From contig JAILRU010000086.1 of NCBI GenBank assembly GCA_024697945.1, forward strand, positions 1 through 64,000: 64,000 bases of DNA, read 5' to 3'. Below the pieces are notes generated by a model. That model did no database searches. It was not told where the DNA came from and saw only the letters and a program-made list of their open reading frames with translations. The position numbers were made by a program, and so were the translations under genes. The stretch is from Bacteroidaceae bacterium (GTDB taxonomy: Bacteria; Bacteroidota; Bacteroidia; Bacteroidales; Bacteroidaceae). Numbering within the stretch: position 1 is the stretch's first letter; each line of letters starts with the position of its first letter. Shown piece by piece: positions 26,822-35,844 of the stretch.

Positions 26822-29800
26822 ATGAAAGCAAGAAGACTCCTTTTCTGCCTGTCAGTCGTCATTTGTCAGCTATCATTCAGTCCCGCCATTGCACAACAGC
26901 GACGACCTATCGACAACGAGCACCCCATGTGGATGATTCACATTGATGTGTGGAACTCTGCCGACCCGCAGAAAATCATCGACCTGATTCCTGAAGACAT
27001 ACGTCCGTATGTATGCATGAACCTCTCGCTGTCATGCCAGTTCGACACGAATACAAGCATGTACCGCATGCCGCGCAATGCCGTACGTACCTGGAAGTCA
27101 TGGGCCTCGGTTTGTCAGCAGAACGGCATGTGGTTCTCATGCCAGCCTGCTTCTGGCGGTCACACTCATATTCAGGACAATGACCTGGAGACCTTCGAGT
27201 ACTTCTTCAAGACCTATCCCAACTTCCTGGGCTGGAACTATGCCGAGCAGTTCTGGGCTTTTGGTGATGCCGGAGACCTGAGTTCGATGACAGCAGCGAA
27301 CCGTTGGGCATTGTTCGCCAACCTCGTGGAGATGTCGCACAAATACGGCGGTTTCCTTACAGTCAGCTGGTGTGGAGGCGTCTATCACATGAACACCAAT
27401 CCCATCGCCCAGCTGAAGCTCGACCCCAATTTCCTGGCTGCCTGCAAGAAATATCCCGAGGCCATCCTCTTCCTCTATAAATACACCCATTGCAGCAGTT
27501 TCTATAACAACGAGAGCGTGTGCTGGGGACCATTCATCTCGGGTCTGACAAAGAACTACGGCGTGCGCTACGACAACTGTGGATGGAACGACATGACATC
27601 CAAACTGGTAGGCTCCGGAAAATGTACCTACCCTGGCAGCGCTGGCATCGGCACGGTGATGGAACAATGCTGCGTCAACGGTGGAGCCGTATGGGATGGT
27701 CCGGAACTCATCTGGAGCGGCGAGTGCTTCCAGAACCACAACGATTCGCAGGAGGATGGCTACACCCGTCGCAACTGGGGCACCTTCCCCAACTTCAATG
27801 GCATCTGGCTTGACATGTGGCGCAGGATTATCGACGGCACCATGTACATTCCCTCACGCGAAGAGGTGGTAGCCAAGACCAAGATTGTGGTCATCAACGA
27901 CAAGGACGGTGACTATACATCATGGGACGACCTCTACAACGGCCTCTATCTGCAGACCGATCCAGGCAACCAGAAGAAAGAAAGCCAATGGAACTACGGA
28001 CAGTGGCAAAACAACCTGTGCTACTTCAAATCCACAGGCCGTTATGGCGCAATACCCATCGTGACAAACCTCTACGACGACGTTGCCAAAGCCATACCTC
28101 TCAAAGTGAGGAAGTCCAACTATTCGACACGCTGGTCATCACAGGCTAAGAAGCAATCCGACTTTAACAACCGCTATCCCGAAGTGTCCAAGGGAGGCCT
28201 CTACGTGAACCGCTACCGCAACCAATTGGTCACCTACACCCCATACACCTATCTGGGTACCAAGCAGACAGCATCTGCCGACATTCCCCTGACGTATAAC
28301 ACCTGTGATACCCTGAAGCTCATGTATGGCAAGCTCTCCGGCGGTGTCATCCGCGAGTATGCCGACCATATTGACTTCTATCTGAACAACTATCGTAACG
28401 ACACCACTACCCTACAGACCGACAAGATTGTCATCACGGGCGTTACCACCGAACCAACCTCTAACCTCACCACGCCATCTACAGGAGCACCCAGCCATCG
28501 AGCCACGCTTTCCGGCAAGTCATACGACCCGGAGACGCAGACCTTCACCGTCAACGTCAGGCATTTGGGACCGGCAATTCTGCGGATTGACTGCACAGGT
28601 GAAGCCACCGAAAGGCTGACCGATGTGCTGCCGTCTGAGGCTTTGGAACTTCCCTTGCAACCCGAGCCCTATCACGGTCCCATCATCATCGAGGCTGAGA
28701 ACATGGACAGGAAGTCAGCAGACTGCAAACTGACTCATTCCGGCTGGTGGGCACAGGACTACTATGACTTCGCAGGCATGGGATTTGTGGAGATGCAGGC
28801 CGTCAACACATGCGCCCTGCGCCATCAGTTGCAACTGGCCGAGGGAGGCAACTACCAGATTCTCATACGCTATTGCAACAGCAGCAAGGCTGGAAGGATG
28901 AAGGCCACCATCAACGGGAAATCTCAGCCCGTGTCATTCGAAAAGGTAGGCAAAAACGATTGGCAGGAAGCAGCCATCGACGTCACCCTGAATGCAGGAA
29001 ACAATGATTTCGTGCTGCTGAATACCGGCACCATCAAGATGACAATCGACCAGATTATCTACCAACCCGAAGGCTACGCCAAGGAGAAGTTCAGGGTGAC
29101 ATTGCGCGATGCAGAGTTCGGTCGTGTCGTGACCGATGCCGATTCCGTAGCAGCCGGTGAGACGGTAAACCTCACCATTATACCCGAAGATGGCTATGCC
29201 CTCAAGGCTTTGCGTGTGGTCAACTCCGTCTTCTTCACACAAGGCAAGACAATACCCTTCGAGGAGGAGTCCAGCGTCGTATCGTTCATCATGCCCGACG
29301 AGAATGTAACCATCCAGCCCATATTCTACGACATGGCTGCCACATACGAACTCGACTATACCGATGTGGCCAGTGGAGCTCTGCCTGTAGGATGGCGCAC
29401 CACCGACGGCAGTGATGTCCGCAACTATCCCTCGCAGAACGGCAGTGGTCCTCGCACCTTTGTCGGTCTGACGGGCTATCAGGGCAAGGCGCTCTATTGG
29501 CGCAACACCAGTGCCGAGTACGGTCGTCTGGCAGAATATCCCCTGACGCTGGAGTCCGGAGAGTATTCCCTCACCTTTACGATGGCAGCATGGAAGGAAA
29601 CGCCAACCTATCAGGCAAGGATACTTAGTGCCAACGGATCCGTCGTCAAGGCATCTACGACGCTGGCTGCCAAGCCAAATATTAACGGCAATAGCGCAGG
29701 AGACATCTCTACAGCCGTGCGCAACACCCTGAACTTTGAGGTGCAGAGCACCGGCAATTACATCATACAGTTCCAGGACAAAAGCACCTTTGGCGGCTTC

Positions 29801-30052
29801 CATGAGTTCCTGTTGGCAGAGTGCCGCCTGCGCAACCTGACCTTGGCAACAGACATCAGCTTAATTGATAATGGAGAATTGATAATTGATAATGAGGACA
29901 ATGCCGTCTATGATCTCTCCGGCCAACTCATTTCACCTTCTCAACCTTTCCTTCCGCGACTACAATCGCGCCTTGGTGCTAAAGCATCCAAGAACTTTTC
30001 AACTTTCCCAAGGGGAGTCTACATCATTGGCGGCAAGAAAGTGCTCCGATAG
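26822..30052 (+). CDS. Glycoside hydrolase family 98-like secreted protein with carbohydrate-binding modules and a C-terminal GxYIIxGKKVLR tail
   Basis: MWMIHIDVWNSADPQKIIDLIPEDIRPYVCMNLSLS...NFLGWNYAEQFWAF...GVRYDNCGWND; C-terminal PRGVYIIGGKKVLR. Confidence 0.85.
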   Translation: MKARRLLFCLSVVICQLSFSPAIAQQRRPIDNEHPMWMIHIDVWNSADPQKIIDLIPEDIRPYVCMNLSLSCQFDTNTSMYRMPRNAVRTWKSWASVCQQNGMWFSCQPASGGHTHIQDNDLETFEYFFKTYPNFLGWNYAEQFWAFGDAGDLSSMTAANRWALFANLVEMSHKYGGFLTVSWCGGVYHMNTNPIAQLKLDPNFLAACKKYPEAILFLYKYTHCSSFYNNESVCWGPFISGLTKNYGVRYDNCGWNDMTSKLVGSGKCTYPGSAGIGTVMEQCCVNGGAVWDGPELIWSGECFQNHNDSQEDGYTRRNWGTFPNFNGIWLDMWRRIIDGTMYIPSREEVVAKTKIVVINDKDGDYTSWDDLYNGLYLQTDPGNQKKESQWNYGQWQNNLCYFKSTGRYGAIPIVTNLYDDVAKAIPLKVRKSNYSTRWSSQAKKQSDFNNRYPEVSKGGLYVNRYRNQLVTYTPYTYLGTKQTASADIPLTYNTCDTLKLMYGKLSGGVIREYADHIDFYLNNYRNDTTTLQTDKIVITGVTTEPTSNLTTPSTGAPSHRATLSGKSYDPETQTFTVNVRHLGPAILRIDCTGEATERLTDVLPSEALELPLQPEPYHGPIIIEAENMDRKSADCKLTHSGWWAQDYYDFAGMGFVEMQAVNTCALRHQLQLAEGGNYQILIRYCNSSKAGRMKATINGKSQPVSFEKVGKNDWQEAAIDVTLNAGNNDFVLLNTGTIKMTIDQIIYQPEGYAKEKFRVTLRDAEFGRVVTDADSVAAGETVNLTIIPEDGYALKALRVVNSVFFTQGKTIPFEEESSVVSFIMPDENVTIQPIFYDMAATYELDYTDVASGALPVGWRTTDGSDVRNYPSQNGSGPRTFVGLTGYQGKALYWRNTSAEYGRLAEYPLTLESGEYSLTFTMAAWKETPTYQARILSANGSVVKASTTLAAKPNINGNSAGDISTAVRNTLNFEVQSTGNYIIQFQDKSTFGGFHEFLLAECRLRNLTLATDISLIDNGELIIDNEDNAVYDLSGQLISPSQPFLPRLQSRLGAKASKNFSTFPRGVYIIGGKKVLR
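29861..29893 (+). repeat. TTGATAA heptamer-type array in-frame in the GH98 gene
   Basis: ttaattgataatggagaattgataattgataatg, encoding LIDNGELIIDN. Confidence 0.75.
29952..29994 (-). repeat. Double-hairpin element, copy 2 (inside the GH98 gene)
   Basis: ttccgcgactacaatcgcgccttggtgctaaagcatccaagaa; exact 43-nt reverse complement of 9253-9295. Confidence 0.9.
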
Positions 30053-30096
30053 CATATTATAGATCACATCAATAATATAGTAGATATAAAAATAGG

Positions 30097-30181
30097 TTTT
30101 CAGCGGGCGCTGCAATTCCTTTCGGCGGCCGCTGCGGATATTTTCAGCGGGCGCTGAAAATGTTTTCGGCGGCCGCTGCAA
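30097..30181. repeat. 22-nt period array (array B) of GC-rich palindromes, 4 units
   Basis: GCGGGCGCTG 30103, GCGGCCGCTG 30125, GCGGGCGCTG 30147, GCGGCCGCTG 30169. Confidence 0.9.
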
Positions 30182-30186
30182 AACCA

Positions 30187-30274
30187 GAGAACATAGTTAA
30201 CTCTCCCTGAGAACATAGTTAATCCTCCCTGAGAACATAGTATCTTATCCCTGTTCAGATAGGTCTTTCTCCCT
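30187..30274. repeat. 22-nt period array (array B2), GAGAACATAGTTAATCCTCCCT
   Basis: GAGAACATAG at 30187, 30209, 30231; diverged unit at 30253; CCCT unit ends at 30208, 30230, 30252, 30274. Confidence 0.9.
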
Positions 30275-30320
30275 ATTAAAGCAGGACACATTGCATGATG
30301 GAACATGCACTTTTATTATT

Positions 30321-30393
30321 ACTACGCACGGGAATTATTTTTTCTCTTCGGAGGAAAAAGTTTTCCTACGCACAGCAGAAAAATCTGCTTCTC
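30321..30393 (-). repeat. TGTGCGTAG-flanked hairpin element, copy 3
   Basis: actacgcacgggaattattttttctcttcggaggaaaaagttttcctacgcacagcagaaaaatctgcttctc. Confidence 0.85.
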
Positions 30394-30452
30394 AATGGTG
30401 ATTTTGAGAAAAAGGATAGCTTTTTCATGCGTTTTTAGTGCTAAATTCGCAA

Positions 30453-30517
30453 TTTAATGTCACAATGTCACACCACAACTATCCGTAAATCAATAAGTAT
30501 GACATTGTGACATTAAA
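30453..30517. repeat. 18-bp perfect inverted repeat, 29-nt loop
   Basis: tttaatgtcacaatgtca ... tgacattgtgacattaaa. Confidence 0.9.
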
Positions 30518-30564
30518 ATCGAAAAAAAAATATGGAGAAAGAAAAATGTGGCTGTTTCTCGTTC

Positions 30565-30640
30565 GTTCTTAGTGCATTCCTGTTCGTTCGTTCCTCCCCT
30601 ATATATAAGGGAGGAAGAACAAACGCACAGGAACAGGTTT
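30565..30640. repeat. GTTCGTTC-containing imperfect inverted repeat
   Basis: cctgttcgttcgttcctcccctatatataagggaggaagaacaaacgcacaggaacagg. Confidence 0.65.
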
Positions 30641-30716
30641 GCTCTGCCATTTCATCATAACATCCTCATTGGGCATTATCGAGGCTTTTTTCGGTTTATT
30701 TTGCAGGAAAATGCCC

Positions 30717-30804
30717 ATTTCAAAACACTTAAGTATTTCTTTCAAAACATTTAAGTATTCCTATAGTAACATTTAAGTGTTTCTCACAAAACACTTAAAT
30801 GTTT
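30717..30804. repeat. 22-nt period array (array C) of AAACACTTAAGTGTTT-like palindromes, 4 units
   Basis: TTAA centres at 30729, 30751, 30773, 30795. Confidence 0.9.
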
Positions 30805-30896
30805 TATTTTTGATGTTTTTTGCCGCAAAAGTCATAAAATAAAGGAGATAATTTACATTTTATCTTCATTTACTATCGACATATTATATTTTTATG

Positions 30897-30904
30897 TATC
30901 TTTG
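30897..30904 (+). promoter_or_regulatory. Bacteroidetes -7 element (TATCTTTG) for the C10 peptidase gene
   Basis: tttatgTATCTTTGtaccgg upstream of the 30961 start. Confidence 0.6.
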
Positions 30905-30960
30905 TACCGGATTGGAGGCCAAAAAGGCTCTCCACAAGATGTATAAATTCTTAAATAAAT

Positions 30961-33900
30961 ATGATTATGAAAAAGATTTTATCCCTAATCCTATTGGTCT
31001 TGCTGCCTGTAGTGTTGATGGCAGACCCTGTGGATAAGGATGCTGCGCGGCTGAAGGCTGAGGCGTTCTTTATGCAGAAGAACCCGTCGTCGGCACGGCG
31101 TGCGCAGGTGCGGCAGGACATCCGTCTGGCCTTGACCAACGAGAGCTTCCATGTGTTCAACCTTGGCGAGGACGGCGGCTTCGTGATGATAGCGGGCGAC
31201 GACTGCGCCCCCGACATCCTCGGCTACTCCTACAACGGCACGTTCGATGCGGAGAATATGCCCGAGAACCTGCGGGAATGGCTTGATGGCTATGCCGAGC
31301 AGATAGCGTGGATGAAGGAAAACGGAGGCAGCAGCCGCTCTGCCGCCAACAGCTGGGGACAGAAGCCAGCCATAGAACCCTTTCTGACATCAAAGTGGGG
31401 ACAGGGCGACCCCTACAACCGACAGACACCCAAAAAGGATGGACAGCATTGTGTAACAGGCTGCGTGGCAACGGCTATGGCACAGGTGATGTACTATTGG
31501 TATAAGAAAACAGGTTATGAGACAAGGCTGTGTAACCCCATTGTTCTTGCTACGGGAAATCTGAATCCAACGACCTTTGACTGGGCGCACATGTGGGATG
31601 ATTATAGTGTTGGTTACAGCACCGATACCGAAAAGGATGCCGTGGCAAAGCTAATGAAATACTGCGGCTATTCCGTTGGAATGAAATACGGAATTAAGGA
31701 ATCTACAACAAATCAGGATTATGCCAGACAAGCTCTTGCTGAAAATTTTGGCTTTCGCTCAGCAAGGGTTGTTCATAGAAGAGCGGTTTCAACCCAATAT
31801 ACATATCAGGACTGGATGGAAATCATTTATACGGACTTGGCTGCCGGCAGGCCGGTTATGGTATCAGGAAGGAGTGGCGAGGATGATGGTCATTCTTTTG
31901 TTTGCGACGGCTACGACAAGGAAGACTTCTTCCATTTTAACTGGGGATGGCGTGGTTCTGAGGACGGCTACTATAGACTCTGGCTATGCAACACAGAAAA
32001 ATATACTTTCACCCAGAGACAAAAACTCGTTTGCTGCATCCATCCCACACAGTCCATCCCCCTGACTGTCAGCCCGAGCAATTTGTTTACAACTTCATTG
32101 GAGGATATGTTGATTACGATAACAGACGTCAACATTCCCACATTCTATGCGGGCGAGGAAGCAGAGATAACGATGACTGTCAACAACGTGGCGCCTCTGT
32201 TTGGCTTAAACACTGTCTATAGTGGCATAATTTCCGCAAACTTGAATACATTTTTGAATTGGTTTACGGGAATGGAGCAGGTGTACTTGGAGCCGGGACG
32301 GAGCAAAAGGATAACCGTTACCGTGAATATACCCAGTGTTTTCAAGAGCAATAAATACTTTCCCACACAATTGTTGATATCATACGGTAACAATCTGCAC
32401 AGCAAAAAATTTTGCCAAGAAGATGTGACTATCTATCGTCGGGTTAAGCTGAGCGGGGAGGTGCAAATCAGAGAGACCGTCGCCGAGCCGGGAGAAGCCC
32501 TTACGTTAAAGCTTACCGGCGATGCGAATAATACCGATGTCAGCAAGCGGCACAAGCAATGGCAGGTCAGCCCTGACGGAAAGAAAGACTGGACGGACAT
32601 ACCAGATGCCACAGGAACGCAATACTATCCCACTATGGACCAAGTCGATAAGTACTTGCGTGTTGTCTTCAAGGTTGATGACTTGGGCGGCAAACTGGTA
32701 AGCGATTCACGAAAGGTCATTAAGCCAACGCTGAAGGGCACGGTGACTATAGGACGTAACAATGCCCCACATCCTGGCGCAACGCTCTACTGTCATCTTG
32801 AGGGCAAGGCTGCCGACATTGACCCAAGCTTGATAAATATTGAATGGCTCTTTTGGGATAATTCATCTGATGCTTTTATAGGTCGTTTTTCTTACGGGAA
32901 CTCCTATACACTGAAAGAATCGGATATGGACAGAGATTGTCGATTGATAGTCTATGCCGACGGTTACGAAGGGAGGCTTTACAGCGAATTTATAACGTGC
33001 TGCAAGGATGAATGCAAGCAGGAGGTGGTGACTCCCACGCTCTCAACTGCATATAGCAATCAGGTGACCGTCACCAACCCGCAGGCTACGCAGGAATACA
33101 TCATCGTCGATTACAAGAAAGACATCAGCATGCTGACCGAGAGCGACTGGAAGGATGCCAAGACACCAGCCGAAGGCGAAACATACCTCAATATGGGCGG
33201 GAAAACAGGAAAGACAAACTATGTCTATACCCGCGTGAAGGAGACGAGAACCGCATCGGCGGGAACTGAGGTGCGCAGGGCTGCCATCTATCTCGGTAAT
33301 GGCGTTGAGGTGGATGCTATTGAACTCAGTATTTACAAAGGCTGGTCATCTGCCGAATTACAGCAGGACGACCTCGGAGCCTACTACCTAGACTCTGGTG
33401 GCTCGGACTTTTACCGTATCACCGTCACGCCACATCCTGAGAATGCCGACTTCCAGGGCATTCGGGGCAGCAAATGGTGGGTGAAAGGCTACAGCCGTGC
33501 CTCGCAGTGGGGCCGTTATTTCTCCGACAGGGAATGCACGCAGATTATCGATGCCGACACTTATTATAAAACCGTCTATTTCAAGCCGCAGGACTATATG
33601 CCCATCAACTATATGGAGCTGCGTGTCGAACACACAAGGGGCTACAACGACATTGTAACCGATGCAATTCTCGTCAACGTGGCAAGCAATAGCGGCATGT
33701 ACAAGATAGAACAACTTTACATTGACAACGTGACCGTCAACAAGGGCAAGAGAAAGGAGGGCGAGTTCGCCACCCGCCCGCATAAGGCCGTTCCAAAGAA
33801 TATGTCGGCCATGAAGACCGACGGCGAAGGCACGCCACCTGTCTTCACCTTCGATATATGGAACAAGACCTTCGTCGTAGATGCCACCGATGCCACGACA

Positions 33901-35595
33901 GGCACCTACCAGTTCGCCATCTATGCCAACGGCGCGGCACTGAACTCCATAAAAGTGGAAGTAACTGCCCCTGCACCAGAAGAGATTCGCATTCTGCCCG
34001 ATGAGTTCACGCTCGATTGCGGAGAGCCTTTGCAGCTCGAAGCACAGCTCTTCCCCGAGGGAGCGGAAGGTGAGGTAACTTGGTCAAGCTCCAATACAAG
34101 CGTCGCCACGGTAACAAGCGACGGCTTAGTGACCTTCAAGGATGGTGCCGACATCGGCGCAACAGCCATCATCACGGCCACGGTGGGCGAACTCTCCGCT
34201 TCGTGCGAACTGACTGTGGCAGGCGAGGAATATCCCATCTATATCGCTGGCAAACAGGTGACTACGCGCAACATGGACGACCTCGCCGCTGTGGTGGACG
34301 AAGTGAACGGCGCTTCTGGCAGGCGCAAGACCTCTGCCACCGACGTGCCGATGATGTACTTCGACGGCGAAGTGCTGTGGCTGAAGAATATCACCATCAA
34401 CACAGGCAACTCGGGCATTCCGGGTATCGTTATCGACCAGCCCGGCGTGAAGGTAATCATTGAGGGCGATTGCGGAATAAGCAGCTACTCGGGCATCGGC
34501 CTGAAGATAGCAAAGGACACGAAAATCTATGGCGACGGCACGCTGTCCATCACGAGCAACGACGCAGCCATCATGCTCGAAAGCGAGGAAGGCGACAAGC
34601 ACATCAACCTTGAGGTCAACGACATAGAGCTTTCACTCTTTGCCACCAATCTTGCCATCAAGGGCAGCGAGAATGACCGTTGCTCTGTGACGCTGAACAA
34701 TGTCACGGGCTGGTGGCAAGGCAACACGGGCATTGTCGCAGGTCTGCAAGGCGGCTTGGAGATGAACAGTTGCCACTTCGTCGAGCCGGAAGGCTTGGAG
34801 ATGATAAGCGGCAGTGTGTTCGACGGCGAGGCTTTGGCCACATACGCCGCCCTCGACCATGTGACGACACTCTACGAAGAGTTCGACAACACGCCGCTGA
34901 TAGAAGAGATGTACGACGAGGTGGACTTTGCAGCACTTGGCCACTACAGGCTCTCGCACGACTGCAAGTGGCAGACACTCTGCCTGCCCTTCAACGTATA
35001 TTCGTTCGCAGGCACTCCGTTTGAGGACGCTACGGTAATGACACTCGACACGGAAGGCAAGAACGGCTTCGACGAAGAGACAGGCACGCTCTACCTCACC
35101 TTCAAGAGCGTCACGACGACAGAGGCAGGCAAGCCCTACATCGTGGGCTTCACCTCGGGCGACGACTGCTACCAGCCAATCCTCAGAGCCTACTTCAGGA
35201 GCAAGGCACCGCAGAGCGTGTCGGCAGCATCGGAAGGGCTGGCTGAAGTGAAGATGGTAGGCACCTTTACCCCCGTCAGCTTCGAAGAAGACTACAGCGG
35301 CACCTTCTTCATCGACGGCGCAAACGACCTGTACGCCGCGACGGAATGGTCGTACCTGAACAGCTTCCGCGCCTACTTCGACGTGCCAAGCCTGCACAAC
35401 ACCGGCCAAACCGTCAAGCGCATAGACATCGACTTCGCCGATGCGCCTGACGGGATCGGAGAGAGCTATGGGAACTATGGAAGCAATGGCGATTGCTTCG
35501 ATCTCAGCGGTCGCAAGCTTGACAAACCTCTGAAGGGCATCAACATCATCCGCTATTCAGACGGAACGATAAGAAAGGTCTTGATAAAAGAATGA
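30961..35595 (+). CDS. Secreted C10 (streptopain-like) cysteine protease with Big2 and other C-terminal domains
   Basis: Cys motif CVTGCVATAMAQVM; His motif DDGHSFVCDGYDKEDFFHFNWGW; Big2 VTWSSSNTSVATVTSDGLVT; tail LSGRKLDKPLKGINIIRYSDGTIRKVLIKE. Confidence 0.9.
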   Translation: MIMKKILSLILLVLLPVVLMADPVDKDAARLKAEAFFMQKNPSSARRAQVRQDIRLALTNESFHVFNLGEDGGFVMIAGDDCAPDILGYSYNGTFDAENMPENLREWLDGYAEQIAWMKENGGSSRSAANSWGQKPAIEPFLTSKWGQGDPYNRQTPKKDGQHCVTGCVATAMAQVMYYWYKKTGYETRLCNPIVLATGNLNPTTFDWAHMWDDYSVGYSTDTEKDAVAKLMKYCGYSVGMKYGIKESTTNQDYARQALAENFGFRSARVVHRRAVSTQYTYQDWMEIIYTDLAAGRPVMVSGRSGEDDGHSFVCDGYDKEDFFHFNWGWRGSEDGYYRLWLCNTEKYTFTQRQKLVCCIHPTQSIPLTVSPSNLFTTSLEDMLITITDVNIPTFYAGEEAEITMTVNNVAPLFGLNTVYSGIISANLNTFLNWFTGMEQVYLEPGRSKRITVTVNIPSVFKSNKYFPTQLLISYGNNLHSKKFCQEDVTIYRRVKLSGEVQIRETVAEPGEALTLKLTGDANNTDVSKRHKQWQVSPDGKKDWTDIPDATGTQYYPTMDQVDKYLRVVFKVDDLGGKLVSDSRKVIKPTLKGTVTIGRNNAPHPGATLYCHLEGKAADIDPSLINIEWLFWDNSSDAFIGRFSYGNSYTLKESDMDRDCRLIVYADGYEGRLYSEFITCCKDECKQEVVTPTLSTAYSNQVTVTNPQATQEYIIVDYKKDISMLTESDWKDAKTPAEGETYLNMGGKTGKTNYVYTRVKETRTASAGTEVRRAAIYLGNGVEVDAIELSIYKGWSSAELQQDDLGAYYLDSGGSDFYRITVTPHPENADFQGIRGSKWWVKGYSRASQWGRYFSDRECTQIIDADTYYKTVYFKPQDYMPINYMELRVEHTRGYNDIVTDAILVNVASNSGMYKIEQLYIDNVTVNKGKRKEGEFATRPHKAVPKNMSAMKTDGEGTPPVFTFDIWNKTFVVDATDATTGTYQFAIYANGAALNSIKVEVTAPAPEEIRILPDEFTLDCGEPLQLEAQLFPEGAEGEVTWSSSNTSVATVTSDGLVTFKDGADIGATAIITATVGELSASCELTVAGEEYPIYIAGKQVTTRNMDDLAAVVDEVNGASGRRKTSATDVPMMYFDGEVLWLKNITINTGNSGIPGIVIDQPGVKVIIEGDCGISSYSGIGLKIAKDTKIYGDGTLSITSNDAAIMLESEEGDKHINLEVNDIELSLFATNLAIKGSENDRCSVTLNNVTGWWQGNTGIVAGLQGGLEMNSCHFVEPEGLEMISGSVFDGEALATYAALDHVTTLYEEFDNTPLIEEMYDEVDFAALGHYRLSHDCKWQTLCLPFNVYSFAGTPFEDATVMTLDTEGKNGFDEETGTLYLTFKSVTTTEAGKPYIVGFTSGDDCYQPILRAYFRSKAPQSVSAASEGLAEVKMVGTFTPVSFEEDYSGTFFIDGANDLYAATEWSYLNSFRAYFDVPSLHNTGQTVKRIDIDFADAPDGIGESYGNYGSNGDCFDLSGRKLDKPLKGINIIRYSDGTIRKVLIKE

Positions 35596-35626
35596 AGAAA
35601 TGAAAGAATGAAGAAATGAGAATATG

Positions 35627-35677
35627 ATAACGGCAGCGATGACTTCAAAAAGAGGTTTTTCGCTGCCGTTATTTTTT
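35627..35677 (+). terminator. Rho-independent terminator
   Basis: ATAACGGCAGCG ... CGCTGCCGTTAT TTTTT. Confidence 0.9.
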
Positions 35678-35712
35678 GTTCATTAGGCTCTGATTACAGC
35701 CTCGAGCTTGCT

Positions 35713-35826
35713 TTATTTCTCCATGAACGCTTTTATGCGGTCGGCGACGTTCTGCTTGAAATTATTATAGAAGAAGCCGTAGTCGTGGAGGTGGTAGCTC
35801 TCGGGGCCAAAGAGGGATAAAGGTTT
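35713..35826 (-). pseudogene. Orphan C-terminal gene fragment
   Basis: minus-strand in-frame peptide SLFGPESYHLHDYGFFYNNFKQNVADRIKAFMEK* with no upstream coding sequence. Confidence 0.6.
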
Positions 35827-35827
35827 T

Positions 35828-35844
35828 GAATTTTGAATTTTGTT
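35828..35844 (+). repeat. TTTTGAA heptamer array
   Basis: gaattttgaattttgtt. Confidence 0.7.

Noticed and set aside
30187-30274. Possible CRISPR or origin iterons at the 30 kb arrays
   Set aside because: No spacers and no cas genes; no replication initiator gene or DnaA-box cluster nearby. Kept as unexplained arrays instead.
30548-30754. 68-aa ORF in the 30 kb island
   Set aside because: Overlaps the hairpin and the start of array C; composition is not protein-like.
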